Assembly (NCBI RefSeq): GCF_035222485.1
Contig: NC_085920.1
Location: 1,488,001-1,552,000, forward strand
DNA from: Podospora pseudoanserina
Taxonomy: Eukaryota; Ascomycota; Sordariomycetes; Sordariales; Podosporaceae
Direction: 5' to 3'
Length of the DNA: 64,000 nt
Made by a program: the position numbers and the translations under genes. The notes beneath the pieces are model-generated. The model was given only the letters and a program-made list of their open reading frames with translations. It had not been told where the DNA came from and did no database searches. Positions within the stretch are counted from its first letter, which is position 1, and the number at the start of each line of letters is the position of its first letter. Positions 46,133 to 58,542 of the stretch are shown in pieces.

Positions 46133-48277
46133 TCAGTCTGGGTCTGAGTTGCTCTGACCCAGATTGGTGCCACCTAGGTCTGAGTTGCTTGGACTTGGTG
46201 TGGTGCCATCTAGGAATGACAGTCTCTGCCGCATCTCCTCCACTGACTCTCCTTCCCTAATTATATCCGTTTCCGGAATCCAGTCTTCGACTGAGGAGTA
46301 AAAATCGTCATTGGGACCGGCGCCTTGCTGGGGTGCTTCCAATCTGGCCTCTTGCTCCCCAGGTTGGTCGCCTTGCCAGTTGTACGGTGGAATCCGATCT
46401 TGCTGGCGAGGAATTTCTCGCCAGGGCGGAGGAGATACATCAGGAAGAGCACGGCGGTCAGAATATACGGGATATTTTTCTCTTCTTCCGAAAACACCGA
46501 TTTGTGCTCTTACATCAGGTCCAGGGGCTTGATACGGCGGGTCCCGATTGCCATGCTGTTGGTAACTCCGGACTGGGAGCTGGACGTGGTTTTGAGGAGC
46601 CTGGCGTGGGTCAAAGAAGATATCTGCAGGTGGCTGGTATGACTGTCGGGTTCCCTCTACCGCTGGCTGTGCTGGAAGATGTGGTGGAGGCTGGGAGTGG
46701 GAATTGTCAGACAGGATCGGTGCTGGCACCAGCTGTGCAAGTCTGTCTTGCCGGGGTGCCCTTTCAACTCGCCTGTTGTCGGAATTCGGGTTTACCTCCT
46801 GCTCCTGCGGCTGCTTCCGTTTCGGGGGGCCATTCCTCTGATGGGCGCGGTTCGATTTGACTATCATCGGGCACGGCTGCAAATCCTGGTCTCTCATCGA
46901 GCTGAGCCACTCTCTGACCAGATTCTGAGTGCATGTCTCGGCAACGTCTGAGCTGCTTTGTCGCATCTTCCACTGGTCTATAGCTCCCGCTTCATTGGAA
47001 TCGATATCTCCGTTCCATTTATGCCGGTGGACAAAGCCTCTCCCGCACTTATCATGGGCCCCGATGTACCAGATGCCATCCCGGTCTACGCCTTTGGCTT
47101 CGACAGGGGTGCATGCGGCGGTATAAACAAAAACCTCCAGGTCTCTTTGAAAGTCTTGCGCAGGAGTTCGACCAAAGACTGTGAGATCCGACATCAAGTT
47201 CCTTGTCAGATACCTTTGCATGTCTTGTGGTATTCCGTCTAGGCGGGGAGAGAAGTTTTGCAGGAAGAAGTGCCAGTTCTTAAGTGGAACGAGCTTTTTT
47301 CCTCTGGAGCCTTCATAGGGCATGGTGGCCTTGATCTCCTCTTGCTCTTCTGGAAAAGCGACGGCTTGCCCCTGGGATATCTGCTCTGGCGAGATGAGCC
47401 CTGCGGGTATATACCCCGTGCCGGTTTGGCCCAGTGCCTGAGAGCCGAAAGCATTCTTGGCAGGCATGCCGGGAGCCTGGAAGTTTGGGGGCGGGTTTAT
47501 ATATTGGCCCATCGGCGCACGAGGAGAAAAGGGGTTGGTGCTCCGCCTTGAAGGCGGGAGAGGTCTCATGACATCTGGCGGCGCTGTAGAGGAGGACATG
47601 TTCCTCCCCATCGGCCCTATCTGGCCTCCTCCACCCTGACGCCTGTCATATGCAGGATAATCTCCCACTCGCCGCCGCTTGCTGGCCCTCGGGAGCGTCT
47701 GAGAGCGTGCTGCTCCAGGTATCTGTCCGCTCGCCGGCCGCGCATAGGAGAGCGCGTAGGCGTCTGAGAGCGCCCGGTCGTCGCCTTCAGACGAAGCTCC
47801 TTGGGACACAAACGCACTGTGGCCCGCGCCGAAGCCGCCCGCTGTGTTGTTTGCAAACGCGGGATGTTCGTTTGCAGACGCGAGATGGCCGTTTCCAAAC
47901 ACAGGATCCCGTTGTTGTACTTGTTGCCGGGGGGCTCGCGACCGGACGAGAGGTGGGAGACCACTGTCAAGAAAAGGAGGGTTAGTTTTGGGTTGGTCGC
48001 TATTCGAAGCCAAGGAGAGAGGGTCATGGTGGGGAGGTTCGGGGGTTGTCAATGCTGCATACTTGGTACGTCGATACTCTACATCGTTCCATTGCTTTTG
48101 ATGATACGCTTTCCAGCCGGTCACTTGACGGTCGCTGATAGGTGATGCCGGGTTGAAGTGCTGGTTGAACTCGATGGCGATGCGGTTGGGCGACTCGTTT
48201 TTCGCTATCCACTCGTGAAGAAAGCTCTTCTGCTGGGAGGTGAGCGTCTTAATGTTGATACGGCTTCCGTTGGACAT
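46133..48277 (-). CDS. orphan protein with HTH-like N-terminus
   Basis: Frame of 714 codons from ATG 48277. The N-terminal ~70 residues (TLTSQQKSFLHEWIAKNESP, IAIEFNQHF, DRQVTGWKAYHQKQWND) look like a helix-turn-helix of the homeo/Myb-like or HTH-transposase type. A disordered Pro/Gln/Asn-rich region follows, then one ordered block (about 345-480: NWHFFLQNFSPRLDGIPQDM; DLEVFVYTAACTPVEAKGVD; GRGFVHRHKWNGDIDSNEAG), then a Gln/Pro/Arg-rich tail. A GT-AG intron at 47964-48062 (99 nt, ACTAACC branch, pyrimidine tract, no stop) is likely; removed, the protein is 681 aa. I do not recognise a family; a DNA-binding regulator is a guess from the N-terminus. Confidence 0.65.
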   Translation of the reverse strand: MSNGSRINIKTLTSQQKSFLHEWIAKNESPNRIAIEFNQHFNPASPISDRQVTGWKAYHQKQWNDVEYRRTKYAALTTPEPPHHDPLSLASNSDQPKTNPPFLDSGLPPLVRSRAPRQQVQQRDPVFGNGHLASANEHPAFANNTAGGFGAGHSAFVSQGASSEGDDRALSDAYALSYARPASGQIPGAARSQTLPRASKRRRVGDYPAYDRRQGGGGQIGPMGRNMSSSTAPPDVMRPLPPSRRSTNPFSPRAPMGQYINPPPNFQAPGMPAKNAFGSQALGQTGTGYIPAGLISPEQISQGQAVAFPEEQEEIKATMPYEGSRGKKLVPLKNWHFFLQNFSPRLDGIPQDMQRYLTRNLMSDLTVFGRTPAQDFQRDLEVFVYTAACTPVEAKGVDRDGIWYIGAHDKCGRGFVHRHKWNGDIDSNEAGAIDQWKMRQSSSDVAETCTQNLVREWLSSMRDQDLQPCPMIVKSNRAHQRNGPPKRKQPQEQEVNPNSDNRRVERAPRQDRLAQLVPAPILSDNSHSQPPPHLPAQPAVEGTRQSYQPPADIFFDPRQAPQNHVQLPVRSYQQHGNRDPPYQAPGPDVRAQIGVFGRREKYPVYSDRRALPDVSPPPWREIPRQQDRIPPYNWQGDQPGEQEARLEAPQQGAGPNDDFYSSVEDWIPETDIIREGESVEEMRQRLSFLDGTTPSPSNSDLGGTNLGQSNSDPD

Positions 48278-49508
48278 GTTGACTGTTTGATGTCTTGGAG
48301 GGTTTGGGCGATGGTCTGGTGTTGAGTGTTGTCGACAATGGGGCTTGCCTTGGATGAAGCTTTGCGATGGAATCGGTCGAGACTAATTGGGCGGTGATGG
48401 GATCGGTTGCCTTGCTGAGCCTGGTGATCTGATTGCTGGGTATTAAATGGGCTGAAAACAGGACGATGAAGAAGGAGGAAATGCCTACCCTTTTTAAGGA
48501 AGTCTGAGAAGGAGAGTGCTAACAGTCGAATCGAGGCTATTTAGGGAGAGATGAGCGTCGAGAAGCTTATCCGTCTCTTCGAACGTTAGGACACGAGCGA
48601 GATCTGTGGTGCACGATGGAATGAAATTCAGGTTCAACGCTTGCGAGTAGACACCTCCCAGGCTTCCTCAAAACAAAAAAAAAGGCTATCAAAGTGGCTG
48701 TGGGCCGGCTGGCAGAGTGAAAGTCACACTGTCCGGGGGAGGGAGGAGGGTTTCGACACTTGATTAACCGCCAAGGAAACTGAAATACCGCGGGGATGGT
48801 GATTTTAGCAATTCGTACACCTGGAGACGAGATCTTCGGCCTCTCAAGCTACGAACAGCGACTGACCGGGCGATACTGAACCGTTCTTGGGCATTTGCGT
48901 CGATTGTTGGCGAGGCACTTGGCACAGAGCCCCTGCGATCTCGAGCCAGACTCTCCTACGAACCACCAGCAGAGGCCGATATGCTCTGGAGTTTGACAGA
49001 TGGAATGGGGTCAGAAGGTGGCTTGACAGAAAATGAATACGAAAGGCTCCTTCAAATCCGCGCCTGGCACATCGCACAACGAGTTTATGTGAGTTACGAA
49101 ATCGCTCTGAAAACGACATACCAACTCACGGTGCCGCATTTCTCGTAAAAACTGCGTGGTACGCTCTGCGGTACTGGGAAAGGTGATATTTCTTCAGGAA
49201 CAGCCTGGTATGCTCCGTGGTTCCGGGGAAGATCATGGTATATGACATGGCCCACCGCAAGAAACCAAGTCAGTCAAGCGAACAGAACGACTTTTTCCAG
49301 CTCCAGGTGCTGAGTTGCGAATACAGGAGTCAAATCTCGCATGTTAAAGGCCAGAGAAAAGCATGGAGAGGGAAACGAGTGCTGGTTAGGAGAGATCCAT
49401 CACGAGAGCTGGTCACCTTTGTGCGTTACATGTTTAGCTCCGCCTGTGGCAATGTTGTCCGCGGGACGTTTTTTTGGGGCGTCTTTCTGACACTTTTTGT
49501 GCTGACTG

Positions 49509-49617
49509 ATAATTCGAGGACAAAAGAAAAAAAAACCGCAGGAAACCCTGGGCACGCAAGATACAACGCTTCAGCAGTGGCCCTGCCCACTGCACCAAAA
49601 CAAAAACCTAAGCTTGG
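49509..49617 (+). repeat. direct repeat, copy 1
   Basis: Runs from ATAATTCGAG to AAGCTTGG. It shares with copy 2 an A-rich stretch, CGCAAGATAC, CTTCAGC and GCCCAC blocks in the same order. Confidence 0.85.
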
Positions 49618-49702
49618 GTGCCGACTGATTTCCTGGGTTGGAATTAATTCTTGATGATTCATATTGACCGTCTATTTCTATTGCTCTTTATAGCGCTATC
49701 GT

Positions 49703-49819
49703 ATAATTCGAGTTGAAAAGAAGAAAAAAACCACAGGAAACCTTGGGCACGCAAGATACGCTTCAGCGGTGGCGCTGCCCACTGTACCAAGAAAAAAAAC
49801 AAAAAAAAAACTAAGCTTG
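49703..49819 (+). repeat. direct repeat, copy 2
   Basis: Second copy, 86 bp downstream of copy 1. Several differences are C/T or G/A transitions. AGCGCTATCGT lies just before it and again just after it (near 49692 and 49825), as a possible flanking duplication. Confidence 0.85.
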
Positions 49820-49921
49820 GAGCTAGCGCTATCGTCTGTACATAAAATTAAAACCCTTGATCGTCATGTGTCGTGATAATAATCAATGTAAACAAAAAGA
49901 AAGTGGGCGAGTTATTGTGGT

Positions 49922-51072
49922 TTAAGAACTTCTCCCCAAAATTCCCCACCAGAAGCCAACTTGCTGTGAGTCGTCGTTGTTCCCATCGCCCCAATCGTCC
50001 TCACCATCTACAATATTCTCATGGTGACAAATCAACGGATTGGTGTGTCTGCCGAGCTCGGCCCTCAACGTCCTGCAAAGACCTTTGGTGATCTCGTCTC
50101 TTTGCGGCACCATAACCAGTACACGAGCATCTGGATTGAGAGCAAGCTGCTCGTCTATGGCACTGGCCAGCAGAGCGGGGTGATCATCGTCGTATAATGG
50201 GTCAGCAACGATGATGAGCTACGGATGGTCAGCTTGGGAAGTTCGAAGATAAAAAACAGCAAATGTACAAAACATACCTCGAACCGTTTTCCTGATCGAA
50301 ACCTCGGGTCGACCTCTTCTTCGCTGCCACCCCACGTCAAAGGAGCAGCTTCAACTCTGCCTCCACGTTCTTCTACGAGAGCGCGGTTGAGTGAAGCGTT
50401 ATGCTCGAGGTTGGACATGATTTCGGGGAGATCGGTAAGGTAGACGGTTTTCCTCCAGATAGACGCTGCGGCTAAGCCGAGTAAGCCAGTTCCAGACCCA
50501 AGCTCGAGAACCTCCTCTGTCTTTTGAGAAGAGCGAACCAAATGTGCCAGAGGGCCAGAGGCGAACTCGTGAAGTCTCTGGGCTAGTGCGTACGACGAGC
50601 CCCATGTCTTTAAGCCGAGAGAGTCTCCCGTTAGTGGCGGTTCTCTGATAGTGAGGCTGAATGAACCATAATCGGGGTTCTCAAAGGGCCAGCTCCTAAT
50701 GATCTCGCCCATAGCTAAATATCGTGGTTAGCTTTTCACCCGTTGTATATCAGACGAGTGTCGTGACTAACCTGTTCGCCCGCAGCGCTCTGACATGCGC
50801 TTGCTGGCCTCCTCCCAAATCACCTCCCTCTCATCGTCGTCCCCCAGCCATGAAAGCCCACTCTTGATGATCGAAGACAGAAAAGCAATAGCCTCCTTGC
50901 GCTCATGAGCAGTCTGAACAGCGGCCTGTTGTTTGATGATCTCTGATCGAGAGACCTTTGCTCCCCAAACAGGCGGCTCGACCCTAAGTTTTTCTAGAGC
51001 CTCCAAAATGACTGAATAGGCAGGCTTCTGCCACAGATGTGGGAGATCTTCGTCTTCTTCGATGCCGCGCAT
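49922..51072 (-). CDS. EFM2: Efm2-type protein-lysine N-methyltransferase
   Basis: Model: complement(49922..50218, 50278..50714, 50772..51072), 344 aa; introns 59 and 57 nt. ATG 51072 (MRGIEEDEDLPHLWQKP) is preferred to an in-frame upstream extension with a hydrophobic run, because the family starts here. The seven-beta-strand methyltransferase core has motif I GSGTG at residues 173-177 (VLELGSGTGLLGLAAA), an acidic strand-2 end (VYLTDLPEIM), and motif ADPLYDDDHPALL in exon 3 followed by VLVMVPQRD. C-terminus FWWGILGRSS. Yeast Efm2 methylates elongation factors eEF2/eEF3; FAM86-type Efm3 is the alternative. Confidence 0.85.
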
Positions 51073-54000
51073 TTTAGCAGTGGGGTGTTGATAAGGGGGC
51101 GAGAGAGTCAAGTAGGAGGCCACCCGAAAGGGAAAAAAGAGAGAGGCGAGAAAACAAAAAACGGCGCAAACCAACCAGGACGACCAAGAGGACCCAACAA
51201 CGACAAAAAGTAAAGAAGAAAAGCCAGAAGAAGGAGCCTTTTCACAAACTCTCAAGGCTTCATGCTCACAGTCGTTCAGCTCAGATGCTTAAGGGACCTT
51301 CCCTGCAGTGGAGTCTCACCCAGAAAAGGAAGACCCATCTTCCGCCCCTCGGCGGTGAGCCGTTCCGTCTGGGAAACCATCGTAGACCCGCTTTCGATAT
51401 GGGGTTTGGTGCACCCCATGGCTCACGTTTCTGATGATGAAACCTGGACAGTTTGCCCGCCCTCAAACAGTCACCCGTAAGCCGGACATCAGCGGCGTGA
51501 TTTTGGCAGCGCCAAAACCAACGCCACACACTGGAAGAAAGCTGATGCCTGGGCCCCAATGTCCGGAAGCTACCAAACGGTGAAGTCCGAACAAGAGAAG
51601 TTTGATATGTGGGGGTCACGATCAAGCTTTCTCCCACAGAAGAATTCTTCATTTCCATTGGCTCATCAATTCTGCCGCCCCACAGAGCCTCAAAATCAAG
51701 CCCCACAACAGTTTCTCTCTCGCAGAGGGCCATCAAAACAATTTCTTGTCGAAGTCCCCCTCTTCCTCTTCTTTCTTCTTCTTCTTCGTGAACCATCCCC
51801 CCTTCACCCCCCCCTCCCCTCCCACGCTGCGTTTCTATGCAACAAACGGAAGGCTCCTCTTGTCCTCGGACAGAGCTACTTTCACCACCCGTTTCTTTGC
51901 ATATGAGATATTCGGAGAAACAGCTTCATCTTTGGCCCGTCCATTTTCACTTCTTTAGAGAGATGACCGTGGTCAGCGGGCCCTGCCGGTGACGGCCTGC
52001 CTCGACGCTCGAGGTTGTAACTGGCATCAGAAAAGCAGGGCTCTTTTTGTGATAAAAAAGTGTTCCCTCTGGAAAGGCCGTTACGAAAACTTGTGTAGTT
52101 GTGACACTTTAGTGCCATACGCGGCGTACGGACTTCTTTTTCCTTGAAAAAGGAGGGACGTATCCTTCGATTCCGATTACTCTGGCGGGGGAGGGGGGTT
52201 TGAAAAGGGGGGCGGTTCACCATCCTTTTCAGGTGAGATGTATTGGGACTGGGAGGGATGGGATACTACTAACGATTTTGTACATGCTTCGAGACGAGCG
52301 AAAGCTAGATTGGGCAAGGCTGGGGGCGGGCAACGGACGATTCGCAAGCCACTGGACGACAAGAGAAAGTGACTTGGACTGTTCCGTCAAGGATACGAAC
52401 GACAACCGCGGCCGCCAGATGAGACCTGGGCCCCCTGAGACCAAGCGCAATTCTTTAGCACAAAACTGGCCGAACCCCGAACAGCTTGCAACGACCAGAA
52501 GGTCGGCCTTTGAGGCCAGGAGGCGTTGTCCTCTTCTGGGACGAGGTCATCCCAGTTACTATATTTCCAATCTGCCGGTAGACCGGACAGCTGTTTTGAT
52601 GCTCGACCAGCATGGACGTCAGAAGTAAAGTCAAACGCGTTATCTAGGAGCTGCAAAGTCGCCATTGATTCACAGGAGCTCATATTCACGCTCATGGCTT
52701 TCGCTGTCGGCTGATCCATCAACTATGTACGCCTGTTGGATATCAGGCAGTGGAGCGGTCAGGAGCGCATGGGTTTGATCAAGTAGTGTGGTGTTGGCTA
52801 AAGTTCCAGAAACGTTATATTCATCATGTCTTCAGCAATATTACAAGAAATTCACTGCGTCTGTCGCTCCCCTTTTGTTGCGACATCCACCGCCTTCTTT
52901 TGTGCTGTGATTTCGCTGAAGTCGGTGGTGTGGTCGTTTGGCAACAAGTAAACGTATTACGAGCCCCGCGAGCTTTGAGAGAACTCGGTACTTATGTTCC
53001 ATAGTATCTAGACAAGCAGCATCCGCCTCTACACTCAAAGAGTCACGAGGTAGCGCGATTAACCCATGCTATAAGCAAGAAAGCCATGGGCACGTCGCGT
53101 CTGATACTTGCGAGTCGGCTCGAGAACTGATCATCATCTTGGAAAATGCTTCCCGCCTGGCATATGCCATCTTATGGCCAAGTATTTCACAACGCTGGAA
53201 GCAACCGTGGCATTTCATGGCCACAAAACCTCATTCTGAATCACGCTTCCAGCAAACCATCATTGTCTTCGTTGCCGACCTTCTATTTTACTTTTTTTTG
53301 TCTTGCCACGGCCAGTAAACCCTAACCCAGCCAACCACAACCATGGTCTCCTGTTAGCATTTACCCCTGAATCGAGTCAACTTCACCTCTCCACTCCCCT
53401 GTTGTCCAGTCAACAATCACCACCACCTCTTATCTCACCCACACGGTCCTCAGACCATGACGATGTGGAGTCGTCCGTGGAGTCGTGGATTTTCCTTGCT
53501 CACAGCCAGTTGCCTGCCGGGACCATCTTCACATGCTTCTCGTTCTCCTTTTTCTTTCACACGTCTCACCGTCCTTTCTCATCTTATCAGACGGCCCCAT
53601 CTCTTGATCCCACGTGTCTTTCGTCATTGAAACTTTCTAAGGGTTCCCTTGAGGTGTGTTGCCCGGCTTGGGTTGTGTTTGGCGTTGGGGGGTGGTGAGG
53701 GGTCCACTGATAGGAGCAAAAAAAAAACATGGAGACACAATTCTGCAAGGACGAACGTTCGGGACAAGGATGGGATGGGCTGTCTATCTTTCTGTACTTT
53801 TGAATTTACGCTTTATCTTTCATTGTAAGCCGCAAGCAAGGGAAAGAAGCATGCCGGCGAGTGATGCCGTAACGAGGCCCCCGGTTTCGGCCGAGGGTTT
53901 TGGGGAACGGGGGACGGAAGGGGGTTTGGAATATCGTCATTGGGGAGGGGGATTGTGAAAATAGTTTTTTGTTGGGCTGGGTGGGTTTGCCTCCGGACAC

Positions 54001-57000
54001 AATGACTCTGGTGGCCGCATAATTCATGGCCTGATACTTGTTCCTTTTCGGACGGGCAGTATCGGGAGTGACGATGTTTTGATGTCTTGGTTCATGTTGC
54101 ACAAGATCCACTCGGCCTTTTATCTTACTTTCTCTTCTGGACGGAGTAGCAAATACTGTAGGTCTCAAAACAGTGACCAAAAAAAAATCTTGAAGGAACT
54201 GGTACCTGATTTCCGAAAGTTCGGGGTTTTCTCAAAGTTCAAATTTCGGGTTGTCCGGGCTATTCCAGATCGGATCCGGAGAGCATAAAGGGTTCGAATA
54301 GACCCGGGAACTAAACTCTCGCAGCGGCGTGTTTGCCCATCTACCCGAAGACACCGCCTGGAAGATGTTCGGGATGGACAGACGGGGTCCGGTCCGCATT
54401 GAAGAACAAAGCTCAGGGCCTAGTTCACCGACTTTGGGGCTGGATTCGAAGACGGTGGATTTCGGGGTCTTCAATCTTGAGCAGCGGGAGTAGGTATGTG
54501 AAGAGTGAGCGTTCGCTGTGTTTCTCGTCAACTTCATCAGTCGCTTAAGAGCAATTGTTGATAACTGTCTTCAACAGAGAAACATCATCCGTCATCCCAT
54601 CGGATCAAGCACCCTTCCTCACTTCACCCCCAATAAATCACAGTGGCTGTGAAAATGTCACGCCGAATCCCCCAAAAGCTCACAAACAAACCCACGCATT
54701 GGGAAACCTTTTTCTCATTGGCCCATCTCCCCCGTTTCAACCAACCGGTCGACCTTCGAAGGTGGCCGGCCAGTCAGTTCGGTCAGCCAAGGCTGCGATG
54801 CCATGCACGACGACTGATGAAAGTATGAGTGAAGTGGGGTCATCATCATGTGCCCAAGCGTCCGTGTGTGAGTGCGGTAAGACTTGAAATATTTCGTTTT
54901 CCCCCGCAGTTGTGTATTCCAGTCACACATACCATTGCTAGACAGTGTGCCATAGTATAATGACAGATCCAGATTGAGACCTTCACCAAGAAAATGAACG
55001 GATGGACCATAAAGCCGAGGATCTTGTCGTCGGAATTCAGGTAACGCACCACCACTAACTGATGTAATCCCCTCTCTATATACGGGACGGATCCAGCCAT
55101 CCGATTCCGACGGAGGGACAAGCGAAGCTGCACCGGGAAAAAGACAGCAACCACCAAAACCGGCCCCAGTTCTTCCGCCAGTGCAGCAGCAAGCCAAATA
55201 TATTTTTTATCAATATACCGTATATGAATATGTGGGGCGTTAGTTTTGCAGCGAAAGCAGTCGACACGATGATGCTGCTTTACATCTCTTCTTCTCTGTT
55301 TCGATCAGGCTTGCCTCTGATGGAGAGAGTGTGTGGCAGAGAAAGAAGGGACAACTCCCAATACGAAGAGACATTGCAGCTGGGCGTCTTCTACAAAAAG
55401 GGGAGGTGAGTAAGTACCCTTCAACCCTTTCGATTGTAGGACGAACATGCCTGTTCCTGACACACTGACCGACACAGTTCGGTCGGTTCGGTCGGGTCAG
55501 GTCCCCCCCTCTCTATAGTCAGGTACAAAACAGAGATAGGCAGCTCGATCTCTGATGACAAAGATAGCACCGAAAAGGTCCTTCATCATCGCCCCCTCAT
55601 CTCATGCTGCTGCCGTAAAGCCGAAAGATGACAACCTACCCATTTATACACACTCTGCTCACCAAAGCAGCTCTCAGAATAAAAAGCCACTTACTCGTTT
55701 CTGTGTTAAGAAAACGGCCACCCGGGGAACCACGCGGTTCTGTCGCATCGCTAGAATATCACATAGATTAATACTTCTCCTTTCTTAAGAAGAAATATCT
55801 GGGGTAAAAAAGTCCCAGAAGAGGGGAAACCAGCTCGCTCGGCGTAGACGGACCTGAAAACCAAAAAGAAATCCCCACTTTTGGCCTCGCCCGCCGCCGT
55901 CGTAGTGTGTTACGCTGCATAGTGCTGTATATGTAATGTCACCTCAACGACGTGAGTGGCTGGCTAGTCGAACCTGAATTGGCTTGCTTGGCTGCTGCTC
56001 TACTGCGGGTGAAGAAGCTGAGACGAAAGCGAGCTGGAGGTAACGATCCTCTGGGAATGCAATATGGAGAGTTGTAAAAGTTGCCAGCTGTTGTTGTTGT
56101 TGTTGATGATGATGATGAAGAAACCCCAATGGGTGACGAAACGGTCTGTTTGGCGGGGTCGAAACAGCATCATCATCCCATCTGCCACACCCACGTTGAT
56201 TTGTCTGGTTCCTGGCAACCCAAAAATCGGGGGTCCCGTTGAAGAACAACGAACCAAACTGACAAAACAAAAACCAATCACAAAATTCACGGCAAGAGAG
56301 CCGGAACCTGCTGACCTGAACTTGACCGAAAATCCTCTGGCCTTATGCACAACCATCCACCACACACCCCCGCCATTTGTTTCCCGTAAAGGAATGAAAA
56401 TACCAATATTCAGTGCTGGCTTCTGCAACCCCGCCCATCTTTTCTCCCCCCCCAGAATAGCGGGGAAGCGGATGATGATGATGAGTGAGAGAAAGGGTTC
56501 AGGTAAGCAGCCGTTCAATCCGTCACCAACCAGCCATCAAAGCACACGTCCCCTATCCCACGTTTCCTCCCACCCCGCTCAGGCCATTGTGTGTGTACGT
56601 GTGAGGCCGACGACTAAAAACATCTCGTTCGAGCCGGGGGGTGGAAATGCTCAAGAGAGCAATTGCTCTTTCTTGTAAAACAACACCTTTTTTTTTTTTT
56701 TTTTGAGATGTCTACCAATCCATACTGGCACAACTTCGATCTTCAAATGCAACCAATGCACAGAGGGGCCCAGTCTGTCAAAAATGAGGGGCAGACAGAT
56801 GAAAAGCAAGCACCACCACAACCACACATTATCCACCCATCCACACCATACAATCGGGCATGGTTGGGAAGCGAACCAGGTGTCCCCCGTTTCCCAATGT
56901 TGTTTTGCAATCCGCGCTACCTCTCTCTGCCTTTTCCATTTGCAGGTGCATACATAAGCCCAGCGTCTACCTAGTACATAAAATGGGGGGGGGGTTGAAG

Positions 57001-58542
57001 AAAGGCGTTATTGTACCGCACGTCTACAAAGTGGGAAGGTCTCGGCGTTATCCACCACCACAGCCAGCACACTCAAGCCGACGACCCGACCCAAAACGAA
57101 CCATTGGCATAGGTAGGTAGGTGGAAAGAAAAGAAAAGATGGCGGGTTGTGGGGGACAAAAGGTACTTCAATGTATCTCTCTGTAGACAGAGTGCCGCTC
57201 CCCGGAATGCTCCCCCTCTTCTCCACCTTTCCCTCTTGATAACGCTTGTCGTCGTGTTGGGCTTTTTACTCAGTCGCAGTCCCATCACGCCCCCAATGCT
57301 TCACGGTACAGTAATAAGTCGGTGCCTGGTATTGTTACTCTGTGTATGTAATCAATTTGTGCCTATTGCATCAAACGCAGAACGCATGTGCCGCATCTCG
57401 CGTATGTCAAATCGTGGCTGCTGCTGCTGCTGCTTGCTGATATCTACATCTCGTTTACAAAAGCTGTTTTATCATCAAGAAATAATCTTCAGTGAGATCG
57501 ACCCCCAACCCACACGTCCAACCCAATGTCAATGATCTTCACCACCTCGTGGCTTCGAAATAGCTCATCCGTCCGTACCTTGGACCCATAAGGCTGGATA
57601 GGAATAGCGGGGTGGGGGGATTATGCTAGGAGCCAGTCCTACCAACCACGTGCCGTTGCTGATTTGTTGACTCGATGTCTGAGCCAGAGAAGAATACGGA
57701 CTAATCCAGAGATGGGATTTCTGTGATGGGAGGAATGTCTGTTGCTGCAGACAGACAGCTCAGTAAAAATAAGCATACAGTCGGGCCTTTACCTCAAGTC
57801 GGAGGAACAGGTTTAACAAGAAATAAGCCGGCCAATCCTATTGTGGTTTGATGACCGCCACCGCCAGTTTGGTTCTGAGCAGATGCGTATCGTTAGTGAC
57901 GCTGTGCTACCCCAATCTGGGCTATTTCAGCCAGTTGTGTGCTTCTCTGAGGTGTGTGTGGACGCTATGAGGTACCGTCTGCCATCCTCGTCCCGGCCGG
58001 AGGTACCGTGTTGAGGGAGGGATGTGCCGTTGGAAAGTGTCTGCGAGGAAAGCCCTAAGCTGCTGAAAAGATGTGGCAGAATTGGATCCTCCTTCCTGTC
58101 TCTGAAGAGACAGGAAGGTGGGTTCCAGCCTGGGGCTCGGCCCAGGCTATCCGGGTCTCGCCTCGGAGGACCCAGAGACAGTACCAGGTAGTGTTCTTCC
58201 CTCCGCTCCGTCACGGCCGTTGAATGATCTGTTGAAAACCAGGCCGGATCATCGACCGAGCCGAGGTCTGCCAGTTTCGTGTGTTCTGGTTCAAAGCAAA
58301 CATAAAAGAAACGGCGGGCATTCGTTCGTCTGCAGATGTTGGAATCCGGAGTGTTCCAGCAGGCTGGGTCAACTTGGGAACAGCCGCAGCGCATAGCTAC
58401 CCAACCAATGTGCGTGATCTTACAACGCCCATTATTCCTGCCAAGGCATGGAGAGAACTTCGGCGGCCTGGCCGATGACGCCCAGACTAACGCAGTGTAA
58501 TCTTCCAGCAAGGCGCGCCAACCGCCGATTATGCGTTAGACG
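51073..58542. other. gene-poor region
   Basis: About 7.5 kb without a convincing gene. It contains C/T-rich stretches (51760-51830, 53300-53600), a 16-nt T run (about 56689-56704), a 9-10 nt G run near 56986, TTG/ATG triplet tracts around 56093-56120, and TCGGT-type short repeats near 55480. Frames up to 204 codons (56064-56678) have no domain and no splice support. It could hold long non-coding transcripts or degraded sequence; I cannot tell which. Confidence 0.5.
58091..58148. other. two adjacent perfect hairpins
   Basis: Hairpin 1: CCTTCCTGTCTC (58091-58102), loop TGAA, GAGACAGGAAGG (58107-58118), a perfect 12-bp stem. Hairpin 2: AGCCTGGG (58127-58134), 6-nt loop, CCCAGGCT (58141-58148). 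A weaker GGGTC/GACCC pair follows at 58153-58173. They could act in a transcript as RNA structure or a terminator. Confidence 0.75.

Larger units (their letters stand above)
48278..49921. other. intergenic region with a direct repeat pair
   Basis: It contains the promoter of the orphan gene and, from 49509, two diverged copies of a ~110-bp repeat. Small frames in between are not supported. Confidence 0.5.

Noticed and set aside
56689-56704. T16 run, considered as a poly(A) tail of an inserted retro-copy on the minus strand
   Set aside because: No body of a LINE, SINE or processed gene is recognisable next to it and no flanking duplication was found by eye.
57927-58511. 194-codon minus-strand frame
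   Set aside because: It overlaps the hairpin array, has no domain and an unusual Pro/Arg-rich composition.
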